NCBI RefSeq assembly: GCF_003951315.1
Contig: NZ_QLJH01000002.1
Coordinates: forward strand, 62,001-126,000
Length of the DNA stretch: 64,000 nt
Direction of reading: 5' to 3'
Origin: Sphingomonas sp. S-NIH.Pt15_0812
GTDB taxonomy: Bacteria; Pseudomonadota; Alphaproteobacteria; Sphingomonadales; Sphingomonadaceae
Shown here: positions 27,942-35,321 of the stretch, one piece after another
How the letters are laid out: the number at the start of each line of letters is the position of its first letter
Position numbering within the stretch: the stretch's first letter is position 1
The notes under the pieces: model-generated
Database searches by the model: none
Told to the model about the DNA's origin: nothing
Seen by the model: only the letters and a program-made list of their open reading frames with translations
Position numbers and translations under genes: made by a program

Positions 27942-28874
27942 ATGACCAGTGAAGCAAGCAGGGCGGCGGTGCTTTCCGTCGCGGGTTCGCGGGCGACGAT
28001 CCGCATGGATGGCGAGCGGATGGGCGTGGTGCTCGACGCCACCGGCCTCGCCCCCGCCGAACGCGAGCGGCTGGAGGCGGAGGTCCGCGCCGCCGCCCCC
28101 GCCGCGCGCGTGATCGTCACCGCCGAGCGCGTCAACCGCGCCCTGATCGCCGTCGCCAGCGGCAAGGGCGGCGTCGGCAAGTCGACCGTCTCCGCCAACC
28201 TCGCCATCGCGCTCGCCCGTGCCGGCCGCCGCGTCGGCCTGATCGACGCCGATATCTATGGCCCGTCGCAGCCGCGCCTGATGGCGGCCGAGGGCATCCG
28301 GCCCGAGGCGATCGAAAAGCAGCTGATCCCCGTCCCCACCCGCTATGGCGTGCCGCTGCTGTCGATGGGCCAGCTGGTCGAGCCCGGTCGCGCGATCGCC
28401 TGGCGTGGGCCGATGGCGGCGGGGGCGCTGGGGCAGCTGGTCGAGGGAGCCTGGGGCACGGCCGACACGCTGGTCATGGACCTGCCGCCCGGCACCGGCG
28501 ACGTGCAGCTGACCATGGTGCAGAAATACCGGCCGGCGGGCGCGGTGATCGTGTCCACGCCGCAGGACCTGGCGCTGATCGACGCGACCCGCGCGATCGA
28601 CTTCTTCAACAAGGCGGGCGTGCCGATCATCGGCCTGATCGAGAATATGGCGGGCTATGCCTGTCCGAGCTGCGGCGTGATCTCCGATCCGTTCGGGCGC
28701 GGCGGGGCGGAAGCGACGGCGGCGGAACTCGGCCTGCCCTTTCTCGGCCGGGTGCCGCTGGCGATCGATATCCGCGAGGCGTCGGACGCGGGACAGCCGC
28801 CGGCGGCGCGGGACGACGATCGTATCTTCGCCCCCCTCGCCGCGCAGGTGGCCGACTGGCTCGCCCGGCGCTGA
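27942..28874 (+). CDS. mrp: Mrp/NBP35-type Fe-S cluster carrier ATPase
   Basis: A 310-residue P-loop ATPase that carries and delivers Fe-S clusters to apo-proteins. The deviant Walker A is SGKGGVGKSTVSANLA near residue 73; LIDADIYGPSQPR and VMDLPPGTGDVQLT are family motifs. The CPSC pair near residue 242 (YACPSCGVISDPFG) binds the bridging cluster. The N-terminal DUF59 domain usual in alphaproteobacterial Mrp is reduced to about 60 residues here. The ATG at 27942 is the family start; an earlier in-frame start would overlap hflK. A CoA-binding gene follows on the same strand. Confidence 0.93.
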   Translation: MTSEASRAAVLSVAGSRATIRMDGERMGVVLDATGLAPAERERLEAEVRAAAPAARVIVTAERVNRALIAVASGKGGVGKSTVSANLAIALARAGRRVGLIDADIYGPSQPRLMAAEGIRPEAIEKQLIPVPTRYGVPLLSMGQLVEPGRAIAWRGPMAAGALGQLVEGAWGTADTLVMDLPPGTGDVQLTMVQKYRPAGAVIVSTPQDLALIDATRAIDFFNKAGVPIIGLIENMAGYACPSCGVISDPFGRGGAEATAAELGLPFLGRVPLAIDIREASDAGQPPAARDDDRIFAPLAAQVADWLARR

Positions 28875-28931
28875 GCCCGCGCAACCGCGCATGACGGACG
28901 GGCGTTATCCGGGTCCCATCGGAGATACGCC

Positions 28932-29369
28932 ATGCCCCTGACCAGCGACGACGACATTGCCGACCTGCTGCGATCGGCGCGGACCATCGCGCTGGTCGGC
29001 GCATCGGATCGCCCCGACCGGCCATCCAATCGCGTGATGGCCGCGTTGCAACGGCATGGCTACCGCGTCATCCCGGTCAATCCACAGATCACCGGCGAGC
29101 ATGTCCATGGCGAGTTCGTGTTCCGCGAGCTCGCGCAGCTCGGCGACCCGATCGACATCGTCGACATCTTCCGCAACTCGGCCGCCGCCGGGGCGGTGGT
29201 GGATGAAGCGATCGCAATCGGGGCCAAGGCGGTGTGGATGCAGCTTGGCGTCGTCGACCAGGCCGCCGCCGCCCGCGCAGAGGCAGCCGGCCTGAAGGTG
29301 GTGATGGACCGCTGCCCGGCGATCGACATTCCCCGTCTCGGCCTGACGCCGATCGAGGCAACATCTTAA
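28932..29369 (+). CDS. CoA-binding domain protein (YccU-like)
   Basis: A 145-residue single-domain Rossmann protein of the CoA-binding family. Motifs seen: RTIALVGASDRPDRPSNRVM near residue 18 (nucleotide-binding loop), VIPVNPQITGEHVHGE, DIVDIFRNSAAAG near 78, VWMQLGVVD near 102 and a terminal VMDRCPAIDIPRL. The conserved Cys in MDRCP is family-typical. The biochemical role is unknown. GGAGA lies just before the ATG. It lies 57 bases after mrp and may share its transcript. Confidence 0.9.
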   Translation: MPLTSDDDIADLLRSARTIALVGASDRPDRPSNRVMAALQRHGYRVIPVNPQITGEHVHGEFVFRELAQLGDPIDIVDIFRNSAAAGAVVDEAIAIGAKAVWMQLGVVDQAAAARAEAAGLKVVMDRCPAIDIPRLGLTPIEATS

Positions 29370-29408
29370 CCGCAATCGCGTTATCCATGCCCTCGACAGG
29401 AGGGACCG

Positions 29409-29684
29409 ATGCTCGCCTTGTTTCTGATGACCGCCGCGCCCCAGGACGCGGCGCACCTGCTCCAGGCGGCCCGGGGTCGCCTCAACCCCGGCTGCGCGAC
29501 AACCACCTGCGGCGAGCCGCCCCGCCGATCGCGGTATCGCATCGACTCCGAACCCATGGCCGAGGTCGACATGAAGGCGCGCGCCTTTGGCGACACCGGC
29601 ATCGATTGCCGCACCGTGGGCGGCAAGCTCTGCACCAGCCGGCCGCGCACGATCTTGCGGACGGACTTCACGGACTGGCCTTGA
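29409..29684 (+). CDS. Small exported Cys-containing protein, member 1 of 3
   Basis: A 91-residue protein with a short hydrophobic N-terminus (MLALFLMTAA) and four Cys residues (GCATTTCGEPPR and IDCRTVGGKLC). A very strong ribosome site, AGGAGGGA, precedes the ATG. The CGEPPRRSRYRI element is echoed by CGRRTADRYRVP and CGRNGAPPPRLP in the next two genes, suggesting one small exported family expanded in tandem. No database family is recognised. Function is unknown. Confidence 0.6.
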   Translation: MLALFLMTAAPQDAAHLLQAARGRLNPGCATTTCGEPPRRSRYRIDSEPMAEVDMKARAFGDTGIDCRTVGGKLCTSRPRTILRTDFTDWP

Positions 29685-29726
29685 TCGACTAGCGTCGTCG
29701 CGACAATCCTCCGGCGGGAGATGTGG

Positions 29727-30068
29727 ATGCTGTCCGTGTTGCTCTTGCTCGCCCAGACCGACGACACGCTGTTGCGCACCGCCCTGGAGAAAACCGCGGC
29801 CGAGCAGCGCTGCAGCGACTCCGCGACCGCCCGGACGATCACCGTTTGCGGTCGCCGCACCGCCGACCGTTATCGAGTGCCCCTGACCGTCGTCGAACCC
29901 GGCGACCCCGCACACCGATCGGTCAGCGAAGAGCGTCAGGCATTGCTCCACCGAACGACACCGATCCAGGACCAGAGCCTGTTCCTGGTCGGCGGCGGCA
30001 TGGCCGGCGCGACGATGACGACCGGGGGCCGTAATGGCAGCACCAGCCTGCGGCCCCTCGCCGAATGA
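29727..30068 (+). CDS. Small exported Cys-containing protein, member 2 of 3
   Basis: A 113-residue protein with a hydrophobic leader (MLSVLLLLAQ), then RCSDSATARTITVCGRRTADRYRVP, which holds two Cys residues that may form a disulfide. Its C-terminal half is Gly/Ser/Thr-rich (LFLVGGGMAGATMTTGG). The second of two ATG codons is preferred because GGGAG lies 6 bases upstream of it and touches the first. The stop overlaps the next gene's start (ATGA). The family is not recognised. Confidence 0.6.
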   Translation: MLSVLLLLAQTDDTLLRTALEKTAAEQRCSDSATARTITVCGRRTADRYRVPLTVVEPGDPAHRSVSEERQALLHRTTPIQDQSLFLVGGGMAGATMTTGGRNGSTSLRPLAE

Positions 30069-30469
30069 TCGCCGCGCTGCTTCTTGTTCTTCAAGCCGCG
30101 CCTGCCGTGCCGCAAAGCTTTTCGATCCTGGCGGACGATTGCGCGGCCCGCTCGGCAGACGACCAGATCGTCGTCTGCGGCCGAAACGGCGCCCCGCCCC
30201 CTCGCCTGCCGCTCCCCGACGAGCGTCCGCCACCCGATATCCCGCGTCAGCCGACGGGCGATCCGCGCGCGGGCCTGGAGAATGCCGGCGCTGGCGCCTG
30301 TGCCTTTCAGGGCTGTCAGGTCGGCGTGATGCTGCCGATCATCCCCGTCGCCAGGGCGGGGGTCGATGCGATCCGCCGCGCCCTGGCGCCGAAGGTGGAC
30401 AAGTCGAAGCGCGTCGCGATCGAACTGGACGCCGCGCCGTCATCGCTGGAAGGCCGGCTGCAACCCTAA
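30065..30469 (+). CDS. Small exported Cys-containing protein, member 3 of 3
   Basis: A 134-residue protein with a hydrophobic leader (MIAALLLVLQAAPAVPQ). The mature part opens with DDCAARSADDQIVVCGRNGAPPP, the same Cys-spaced-CGR pattern as its upstream neighbour, followed by a Pro-rich segment and a second Cys pair (GACAFQGCQVG). It overlaps the previous gene by four bases, so both are translated together. It converges on two tiny genes of the opposite strand. Function unknown. Confidence 0.62.
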   Translation: MIAALLLVLQAAPAVPQSFSILADDCAARSADDQIVVCGRNGAPPPRLPLPDERPPPDIPRQPTGDPRAGLENAGAGACAFQGCQVGVMLPIIPVARAGVDAIRRALAPKVDKSKRVAIELDAAPSSLEGRLQP

Positions 30470-30480
30470 GCCGGACATAT

Positions 30481-30660
30481 TTAGCCCTGCGCCGCGACCC
30501 GCATCAGGTCGCGAAGCTGCCGCGTCAGGCTGCCGCCCGAAATCTGTGCATGGACACTGTCATAGCCTTCGCGGATCAAGGTCCGACGCAGATCGCCCAA
30601 TGTCCGGCATTGCCCGGCCCGCGCGACCTGAAAGGCACGCTCCATCGTCGTCGCGGCCAT
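30481..30660 (-). CDS. Small basic helical protein, unknown function
   Basis: A 59-residue protein, MAATTMERAFQVARAGQCR and onward, with an LGDLRRTLIREGYDSV segment and a terminal LTRQLRDLMRVAAQG helix. Short proteins with this ERAF-ARxG-CR-LxxLRRxLxxEGY pattern recur in sphingomonads, which supports it being real. Its ATG shares one base with the upstream stop (TGATG), so the pair is translationally coupled. Function unknown. Confidence 0.6.
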   Translation of the reverse strand: MAATTMERAFQVARAGQCRTLGDLRRTLIREGYDSVHAQISGGSLTRQLRDLMRVAAQG

Positions 30661-30836
30661 CAAGCGAAATCCCCCATGTCCTCGGCGGAAGGCCGATCGG
30701 ACGACTTGCCTGCGTCATCGTCCTCCATCGCCTGGTCATAGGCGGCGCTCTCATCGGCAATCCCGGCCTCGACGCTGCGATCGGCCGTATCTTTGAACGC
30801 CTCCGGAACCTGATCCTTCTTCTGTTCGTCCGACAT
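30660..30836 (-). CDS. Small acidic protein, unknown function
   Basis: A 58-residue acidic protein starting MSDEQKKDQVPEAFKDTAD and ending in PSAEDMGDFA, probably disordered. AGGAG lies 7 bases before the ATG at 30836, a good ribosome site, and its stop overlaps the next start by one base. It is too short for family assignment. It is the first gene of a two-gene operon with the basic 59-residue protein, and the pair could bind each other by charge, which is only a guess. Confidence 0.55.
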   Translation of the reverse strand: MSDEQKKDQVPEAFKDTADRSVEAGIADESAAYDQAMEDDDAGKSSDRPSAEDMGDFA

Positions 30837-31449
30837 CACTCGCTCCTCGCTGAATGTCTTTAACGCATGAGCGGAAATTTCGGGCCAATGATGGTCGAGC
30901 GACCGGCGCACGAGAGAGCGGCCGATTGCGGCACGGGACATATTGGCAAAGATCCGTCCTGCGTTGCCGTCGCGTCGATCAGGGGTCCGATGACGCAGTG
31001 GGCGGCCATGGTCGATCCAATCTCGGCCACCGCAAGCAGTGATCAACGTGCCCAAGCCCGACGACACGACCGTAACCGGGAAACGTCCGTGCGAGCGCAG
31101 CGAAGCAATTCAGGGCGTCACGTGCGCGGTTGTGGATTGCTTCGCTGCGCTCGCAATGACGGCTTGGGTCGGCCCGATGTCATCTTGCTCTAACTGTCTT
31201 GGTCGGGGGCAAAGCCGGCGAGGGTCAACCGGCAATAATCGGATTCCGCCGAGGTCTTACCCCACCCAGCCAGCGCCTTCGCCAGCAGTACCAAATTCAT
31301 GCCTTTGGCATTAAGCCGTTGCCACCCAACACATAAAACACTGACACAATCATTATCTACGCAAATATACCATCCGCGTTCCTACGGATTGCGCCTTATC
31401 GACTTTTTCACCAACAGAGCCCGTGAAATTACTTAACGGGGTGTTTACC
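30837..31449. other. Gene-poor, AT-richer gap of about 613 bases
   Basis: No convincing gene is found here; the open frames lack ribosome sites and family character. The right half (31200-31449) is visibly richer in A and T than the flanks. The gap holds a long inverted repeat (31091-31154) and the presumed promoter of the PEP-CTERM gene: a CTGACA at 31341-31346 followed about 18 bases later by ATATAC is a weak -35/-10 candidate. Confidence 0.5.
31091..31154. repeat. Inverted repeat with 19-base perfect arms
   Basis: GCGAGCGCAGCGAAGCAAT (31091-31109) is repeated exactly as its reverse complement at 31136-31154, with a 26-base spacer. Sequences of this kind, with GCAGCGAAGCAAT arms, are found dispersed between genes in sphingomonad genomes, so it is probably a non-coding interspersed element that folds into a hairpin. 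No gene lies inside. Confidence 0.75.
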
Positions 31450-32003
31450 ATGAAGAAGATCGCGGTACTTGGTATCTTTTCTCTGATTGCAAGTGGGCAA
31501 GCCCATGCCGAAGGATTGCTGGGAAAACGTATTGGGACACGCTATATATTTCCTAGCGAAAGCGGGAGCATATACTATCCCGACGCCATCGTTACCGTCG
31601 ATGGCCATACCCCGATTAACATAGAGGGAAATTTCCCAAAAATTTCCTAATGACGTTCACCGATACGGGACTGGACGTTACATTTATTGTCAATAATTAT
31701 TGGAACCCGGCATCTTTCAACGGCTTCAAAATCTGGGACGTGGACGGAACGCTTGGTGATTTTACCGCCAGCATCGCTTCGAGCAACATGGCGGGACTGA
31801 CGGCGTCGAACATCCGCTATGACCAGAACAATATCTGGGTGAACTGGCAGGGCCTGTCGTTCAACACCGCGACACGCGTGTCCTTCAACATCACGGCAGC
31901 GGCCGTGCCGGAACCGGCGACCTGGGCGCTGATGCTGACCGGCCTGGGCCTCACCGGCCTTTCCCTGCGGCGGCGCGCGCGCGGGGCCAGCGCTCTCGCT
32001 TGA
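31450..32003 (+). pseudogene. PEPxxWA-type PEP-CTERM exported protein gene, split by a frameshift
   Basis: Two reading frames make up one protein. The first (start 31450) encodes a signal peptide, MKKIAVLGIFSLIASGQAHA, and about 46 further residues ending FPKIS before TAA at 31648. The second frame continues from 31650 with TFTDTGLDVTFIVNNYWNPA and ends with VPEPATWALMLTGLGLTGLS then basic RRRARG, the classic PEP-CTERM sorting tail. Loss of one C from a CCC run near 31646 explains the shift: the same motif AAATTTCCC occurs intact 11 bases upstream. The intact protein would be about 184 residues, exported and sorted to the cell surface. Sequencing error is not excluded. Confidence 0.75.
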
Positions 32004-32008
32004 GTGGA

Positions 32009-32038
32009 TGGCGGGACGGCGCATCGTCCGTCCCGCCA
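32009..32038. terminator. Hairpin between convergent PEP-CTERM gene and hflX
   Basis: TGGCGGGACG (32009-32018) and CGTCCCGCCA (32029-32038) form a 10-base perfect stem with a 10-base loop. It starts 5 bases after the PEP-CTERM stop and ends 6 bases before the hflX stop, so it can serve both convergent genes. No T-run is present. Confidence 0.55.
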
Positions 32039-32044
32039 CTGATT

Positions 32045-33331
32045 TCAGCGCTGGAGAAAGCGCTCGTAATCCGCCGGGTCGAGGCGGACCTCGACATGGC
32101 TCTCCAGCTCCTCCGTCTCCTGCCGCACCACCTCGCCATGCGCGTGGAGCCAGGCCAGCCCCGCCCCGTCGCCCGCATCGAGCGTCAGGTGATAGCGGCG
32201 ATGGCCGGCGGTCAGCCGGGCGGCGATCTTGACGGACAGATCGTCGATCCCCTCGCCGGTCAGTGCGGAGATGGCGAGCACATCGGTGCGTCGCTCCGCC
32301 GCCGTCAGCAGTTCGGCACGGCGTTCGTCGTCCAGCAGGTCGAGCTTGTTCCACGCCTCGAACCGGGGCGTGGCGGGATCGACGCCGATCTCCTCCAGCA
32401 CCGACTCGACATCGGCGCGCTGCGCCTCCGTATCGGGATGGGCGACGTCGCGGACATGGACGAGCAGGTCGGCGGACACCACCTCCTCCAGCGTCGCCTT
32501 GAACGCCGCGACCAACTGGGTCGGCAGATCGGAGACGAAACCTACCGTGTCCGACAGGATGGCCTTGTCCAACCCCGGCAGCGAGATCTGCCGCAATGTC
32601 GGGTCGAGCGTGGCGAACAGCAGGTTCTCGGCCATGACATGCGCGCCGGTCAGCCGGTTGAACAGCGTCGACTTGCCGGCATTGGTATAGCCGACCAGTG
32701 CGATCACCGGCCAGGGCGCCCGCTGTCGCCGGTCGCGGTGCAGGCCGCGCGTGCGCGACACCTGGTCCAGTTCGCGCCGCAGCCGCGCCATGCGGTCGCG
32801 GATCATCCGCCGGTCCGCCTCGATCTGCGTCTCGCCGGGCCCGCCCAGGAAGCCGAAGCCGCCACGCTGCCGCTCCAAATGGGTCCAGCTCCGCACCAGG
32901 CGGCCGGCCTGATAGTCGAGATGGGCGAGCTCGACCTGCAACCGCCCTTCGGCGGTCGCCGCGCGCTCGCCGAAAATCTCCAGGATCAGGCCGGTGCGGT
33001 CGATCACCTTCGCGCCCAGCCCTGTCTCCAGATTGCGCTGCTGCACCGGGGTCAGGGCGGCATCGACGATCACCAGCGACGCCTCCTCCATGCGGACGCG
33101 GGTCGCCAGTTCCTCGACCTGCCCGCTGCCGATCAGCGTCGCCGGGCGCGGCTGGCGCACCTTGAGCGCGACGCGGTCGACCACCTCCAGCCCGATCGCG
33201 GCGGCGAGGCCGGCGCTTTCCTCCAGCCGCGCTTCCGCGTCACGCGACGAATCGCCCCGGTCGGGCAGCAGCACGACGACGCGCGCGCCGCGCGCGAATT
33301 CATCGCGGTCGCGATCGAAACCGTTGCTCAA
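32045..33331 (-). CDS. hflX: Ribosome-associated GTPase HflX (TTG start)
   Basis: A 428-residue Obg-HflX family GTPase that splits stalled ribosomes under stress. The N-terminal HflX domain has [11 protein letters not shown] near residue 60 and [17 protein letters not shown] near 87; a coiled-coil with [19 protein letters not shown] leads into the G domain. G1 is GYTNAGKST near residue 213, G3 is [11 protein letters not shown]4 is NKLDLL. The TTG at 33331 overlaps the hfq stop as TTGA, so it is translationally coupled to hfq, as in many proteobacteria. Confidence 0.95.
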   Translation of the reverse strand: MSNGFDRDRDEFARGARVVVLLPDRGDSSRDAEARLEESAGLAAAIGLEVVDRVALKVRQPRPATLIGSGQVEELATRVRMEEASLVIVDAALTPVQQRNLETGLGAKVIDRTGLILEIFGERAATAEGRLQVELAHLDYQAGRLVRSWTHLERQRGGFGFLGGPGETQIEADRRMIRDRMARLRRELDQVSRTRGLHRDRRQRAPWPVIALVGYTNAGKSTLFNRLTGAHVMAENLLFATLDPTLRQISLPGLDKAILSDTVGFVSDLPTQLVAAFKATLEEVVSADLLVHVRDVAHPDTEAQRADVESVLEEIGVDPATPRFEAWNKLDLLDDERRAELLTAAERRTDVLAISALTGEGIDDLSVKIAARLTAGHRRYHLTLDAGDGAGLAWLHAHGEVVRQETEELESHVEVRLDPADYERFLQR

Positions 33332-33819
33332 TCTTCCTGCGCCTCGGCCTGTTCCTCGGCCAGGTTCAGCGGCTTGGCCGGCTGGATGGTCGAGACGGCG
33401 TGCTTGTAGACCAGTTGCACCATGCCCTCGCGTTGAAGCAGCATGCAGAACAGGTCGAAGCCGGCGATCTGACCCTGCAGCATCACGCCGTTGATCAGGA
33501 ACATGGTCACGCTGTCTTCGGACTTGCGCACCGCGCTCAGGAACAGTTCCTGGAGCAGCGGCGACTTGCGCTGGTTCTCGCCGACCGCCTCGATGATCGG
33601 ATCGACGTCGAACGCGCCGCCGGGCATGATCGTGGAGATGGCGTGCTTGTAGATCAGCTGCGACTGGCCGTCGCGCCGCAGGAGCACGGAGAAATTGTCG
33701 AACCAGGTGACGATGCCCTGCAGCTTCACGCCCTTGACCAGGAACATCGTCACCGGAGTCTTGGAGCGGCGCAACGCGTTGAGGAACAGGTCCTGCAGCG
33801 AGGATTGCTTTTCGGCCAT
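33328..33819 (-). CDS. hfq: Tandem double-domain RNA chaperone Hfq
   Basis: A 163-residue protein holding two complete Hfq domains where most bacteria have one of about 80-100 residues. Copy 1 covers residues about 5-67 and copy 2 about 86-148, an 81-residue offset. Both keep the Sm2 motif (YKHAIST at 57-63; YKHAVST at 138-144), with Lys58/His59 and Lys139/His140 that line the U-binding proximal site, and the leading Gln (9 and 90). They differ elsewhere: the distal-face Lys of copy 1 (Lys32) is Met113 in copy 2, and FDNF becomes FDLF. An acidic tail follows. Three chains would make a six-domain ring. It is cotranscribed with hflX. Confidence 0.95.
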   Translation of the reverse strand: MAEKQSSLQDLFLNALRRSKTPVTMFLVKGVKLQGIVTWFDNFSVLLRRDGQSQLIYKHAISTIMPGGAFDVDPIIEAVGENQRKSPLLQELFLSAVRKSEDSVTMFLINGVMLQGQIAGFDLFCMLLQREGMVQLVYKHAVSTIQPAKPLNLAEEQAEAQED

Positions 33820-33943
33820 GAACAAGCCCTTCTTGTTGGCGGGCCGTGGCCCGCAGGAGTGCGCCGTTGTCCGGCGTCGGACGCCCGGCCTTGACGGCCG
33901 GCCCCTTCTTCTTAGCGTTGTAGCGGCCGGATCGTCCAGCCGG

Positions 33944-35317
33944 TCACTCTTCGCGCGTATCGGTGATGCCGAGCAGCTTGAGCTTCCGGTGGAGTGCCGA
34001 CCGTTCCATGCCGATGAAGCTCGCGGTGCGTGAAATGTTCCCGGAGAAGCGGCGAATCTGGACGCGCAGATACTCCCGCTCGAAGCTTTCGCGCGCCTCG
34101 CGCAGCGGCGCGCCCATGATCGCGGAGGGGCCATGGTCGCCGCCCCGGTCGCTGCCCAGCACCTCGGCCGGCAGCAGGTCGAGGTCGATGCGACCGATCC
34201 GGTCGCCCGGCGCCATGATGATCGTACGCTCGACGACGTTGCGCAGCTGGCGGACATTGCCCGGCCATTCGTAGGATTGCAGCGCGACCATCGCGTCGGG
34301 CGCGACCTCCGGCGTCGGCACCCGGCGCTCGCCGGCATAATGGGTGAGGAAATGATGGACGAGCGGCGGAATGTCCTCGCGCCGGTCGGCCAGCGGCGGG
34401 ATCACCACGGGCACCACGTTCAACCGGTAGTAGAGGTCCTCGCGGAACCGGCCCCCGGCGATCTCCTCGGTCAGGTCGCGCGCGGTGGCGGAGACGACGC
34501 GGACGTCGACCTTGACCACCCGGCTGCCGCCGACGCGGGTGAAGCTCTGATCGGTCAGTACCCGCAGGATGCGCGCCTGCGTGGTGATCGGCATGTCGGC
34601 GATCTCGTCCAGGAACAGCGTGCCGCCATGCGCCTGTTCGAGCAGGCCAGGGCGGACCAGGTCGCCCCCCTCCTCCACGCCGAACAATTCCTCCTCGACC
34701 CGCTCCGGCGTCATGTTCGCGGCGCTGACGATCACGAAGGGACCGGTCGCCCGCTGGCTCCAGCCGTGCAGCAGCCGCGCCGCCACCTCCTTGCCGACGC
34801 CGGCCGGGCCCATGATCAGCACGCGGCTGCCGGTGCCCGCCACGCGCTTCAGCGTCGCGCGGACGCCGTTGATCGCGCCCGAGCTGCCGGTCAGGTCGGT
34901 GTCGCGCGCGGCCAGGCTGCGCAGCGACGCGACCTCGCGCCGCAACCGCTCCGTCTCGGTCGCGCGCGCGACCATCAGCAACAGCCGCTCCGCCTCGAAC
35001 GGCTTCTCGATGAAGTCCGCCGCGCCCTTGCGGATCGCCGCCACCGCCGTGTCCAGGCTGCCATGACCGGAAATGACCAGTACCGGGATCGACGGGTCGC
35101 GCCGCTTGATCTCGTCGAGCAGTTCCAGCCCGTCGAGCCGCGAGCCCTGCAACCATACGTCGAGCAGCACCAGCGACGGTCGGCGCTGGGCGATCGCCTC
35201 CAGCGCGGAGTCGCTGTCGCCGGCACCGCGCGTGCCATATCCCTCGTCCTCCAGCACGCCGGCGACCAGTTCGCGAATGTCCAGTTCGTCGTCGACGACG
35301 AGAATATCGATTGGCAT
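33944..35317 (-). CDS. ntrX: Nitrogen regulation response regulator NtrX
   Basis: A 457-residue response regulator. The receiver domain has the acidic pocket and phospho-acceptor Asp53 (LLDVWL), followed by an AAA+ domain with Walker A GPAGVGKE and Walker [14 protein letters not shown], and a C-terminal Fis-type helix-turn-helix ([21 protein letters not shown]). The sigma-54 contact loop GAFTGA is missing: the matching place reads [15 protein letters not shown]. This fits known alphaproteobacterial NtrX proteins, which can work without sigma-54. It lies 4 bases after ntrY. Confidence 0.93.
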   Translation of the reverse strand: MPIDILVVDDELDIRELVAGVLEDEGYGTRGAGDSDSALEAIAQRRPSLVLLDVWLQGSRLDGLELLDEIKRRDPSIPVLVISGHGSLDTAVAAIRKGAADFIEKPFEAERLLLMVARATETERLRREVASLRSLAARDTDLTGSSGAINGVRATLKRVAGTGSRVLIMGPAGVGKEVAARLLHGWSQRATGPFVIVSAANMTPERVEEELFGVEEGGDLVRPGLLEQAHGGTLFLDEIADMPITTQARILRVLTDQSFTRVGGSRVVKVDVRVVSATARDLTEEIAGGRFREDLYYRLNVVPVVIPPLADRREDIPPLVHHFLTHYAGERRVPTPEVAPDAMVALQSYEWPGNVRQLRNVVERTIIMAPGDRIGRIDLDLLPAEVLGSDRGGDHGPSAIMGAPLREARESFEREYLRVQIRRFSGNISRTASFIGMERSALHRKLKLLGITDTREE

Positions 35318-35321
35318 CAGA

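Noticed and set aside
31091..31154. CRISPR array or insertion sequence end
   Set aside because: There are only two inverted arms with one spacer, no direct repeat series, no transposase gene and no target-site duplication visible.
29409..32003. Prophage or genomic island
   Set aside because: The region has small genes and an AT-richer gap, but no integrase, phage gene, tRNA junction or direct repeats mark its borders.
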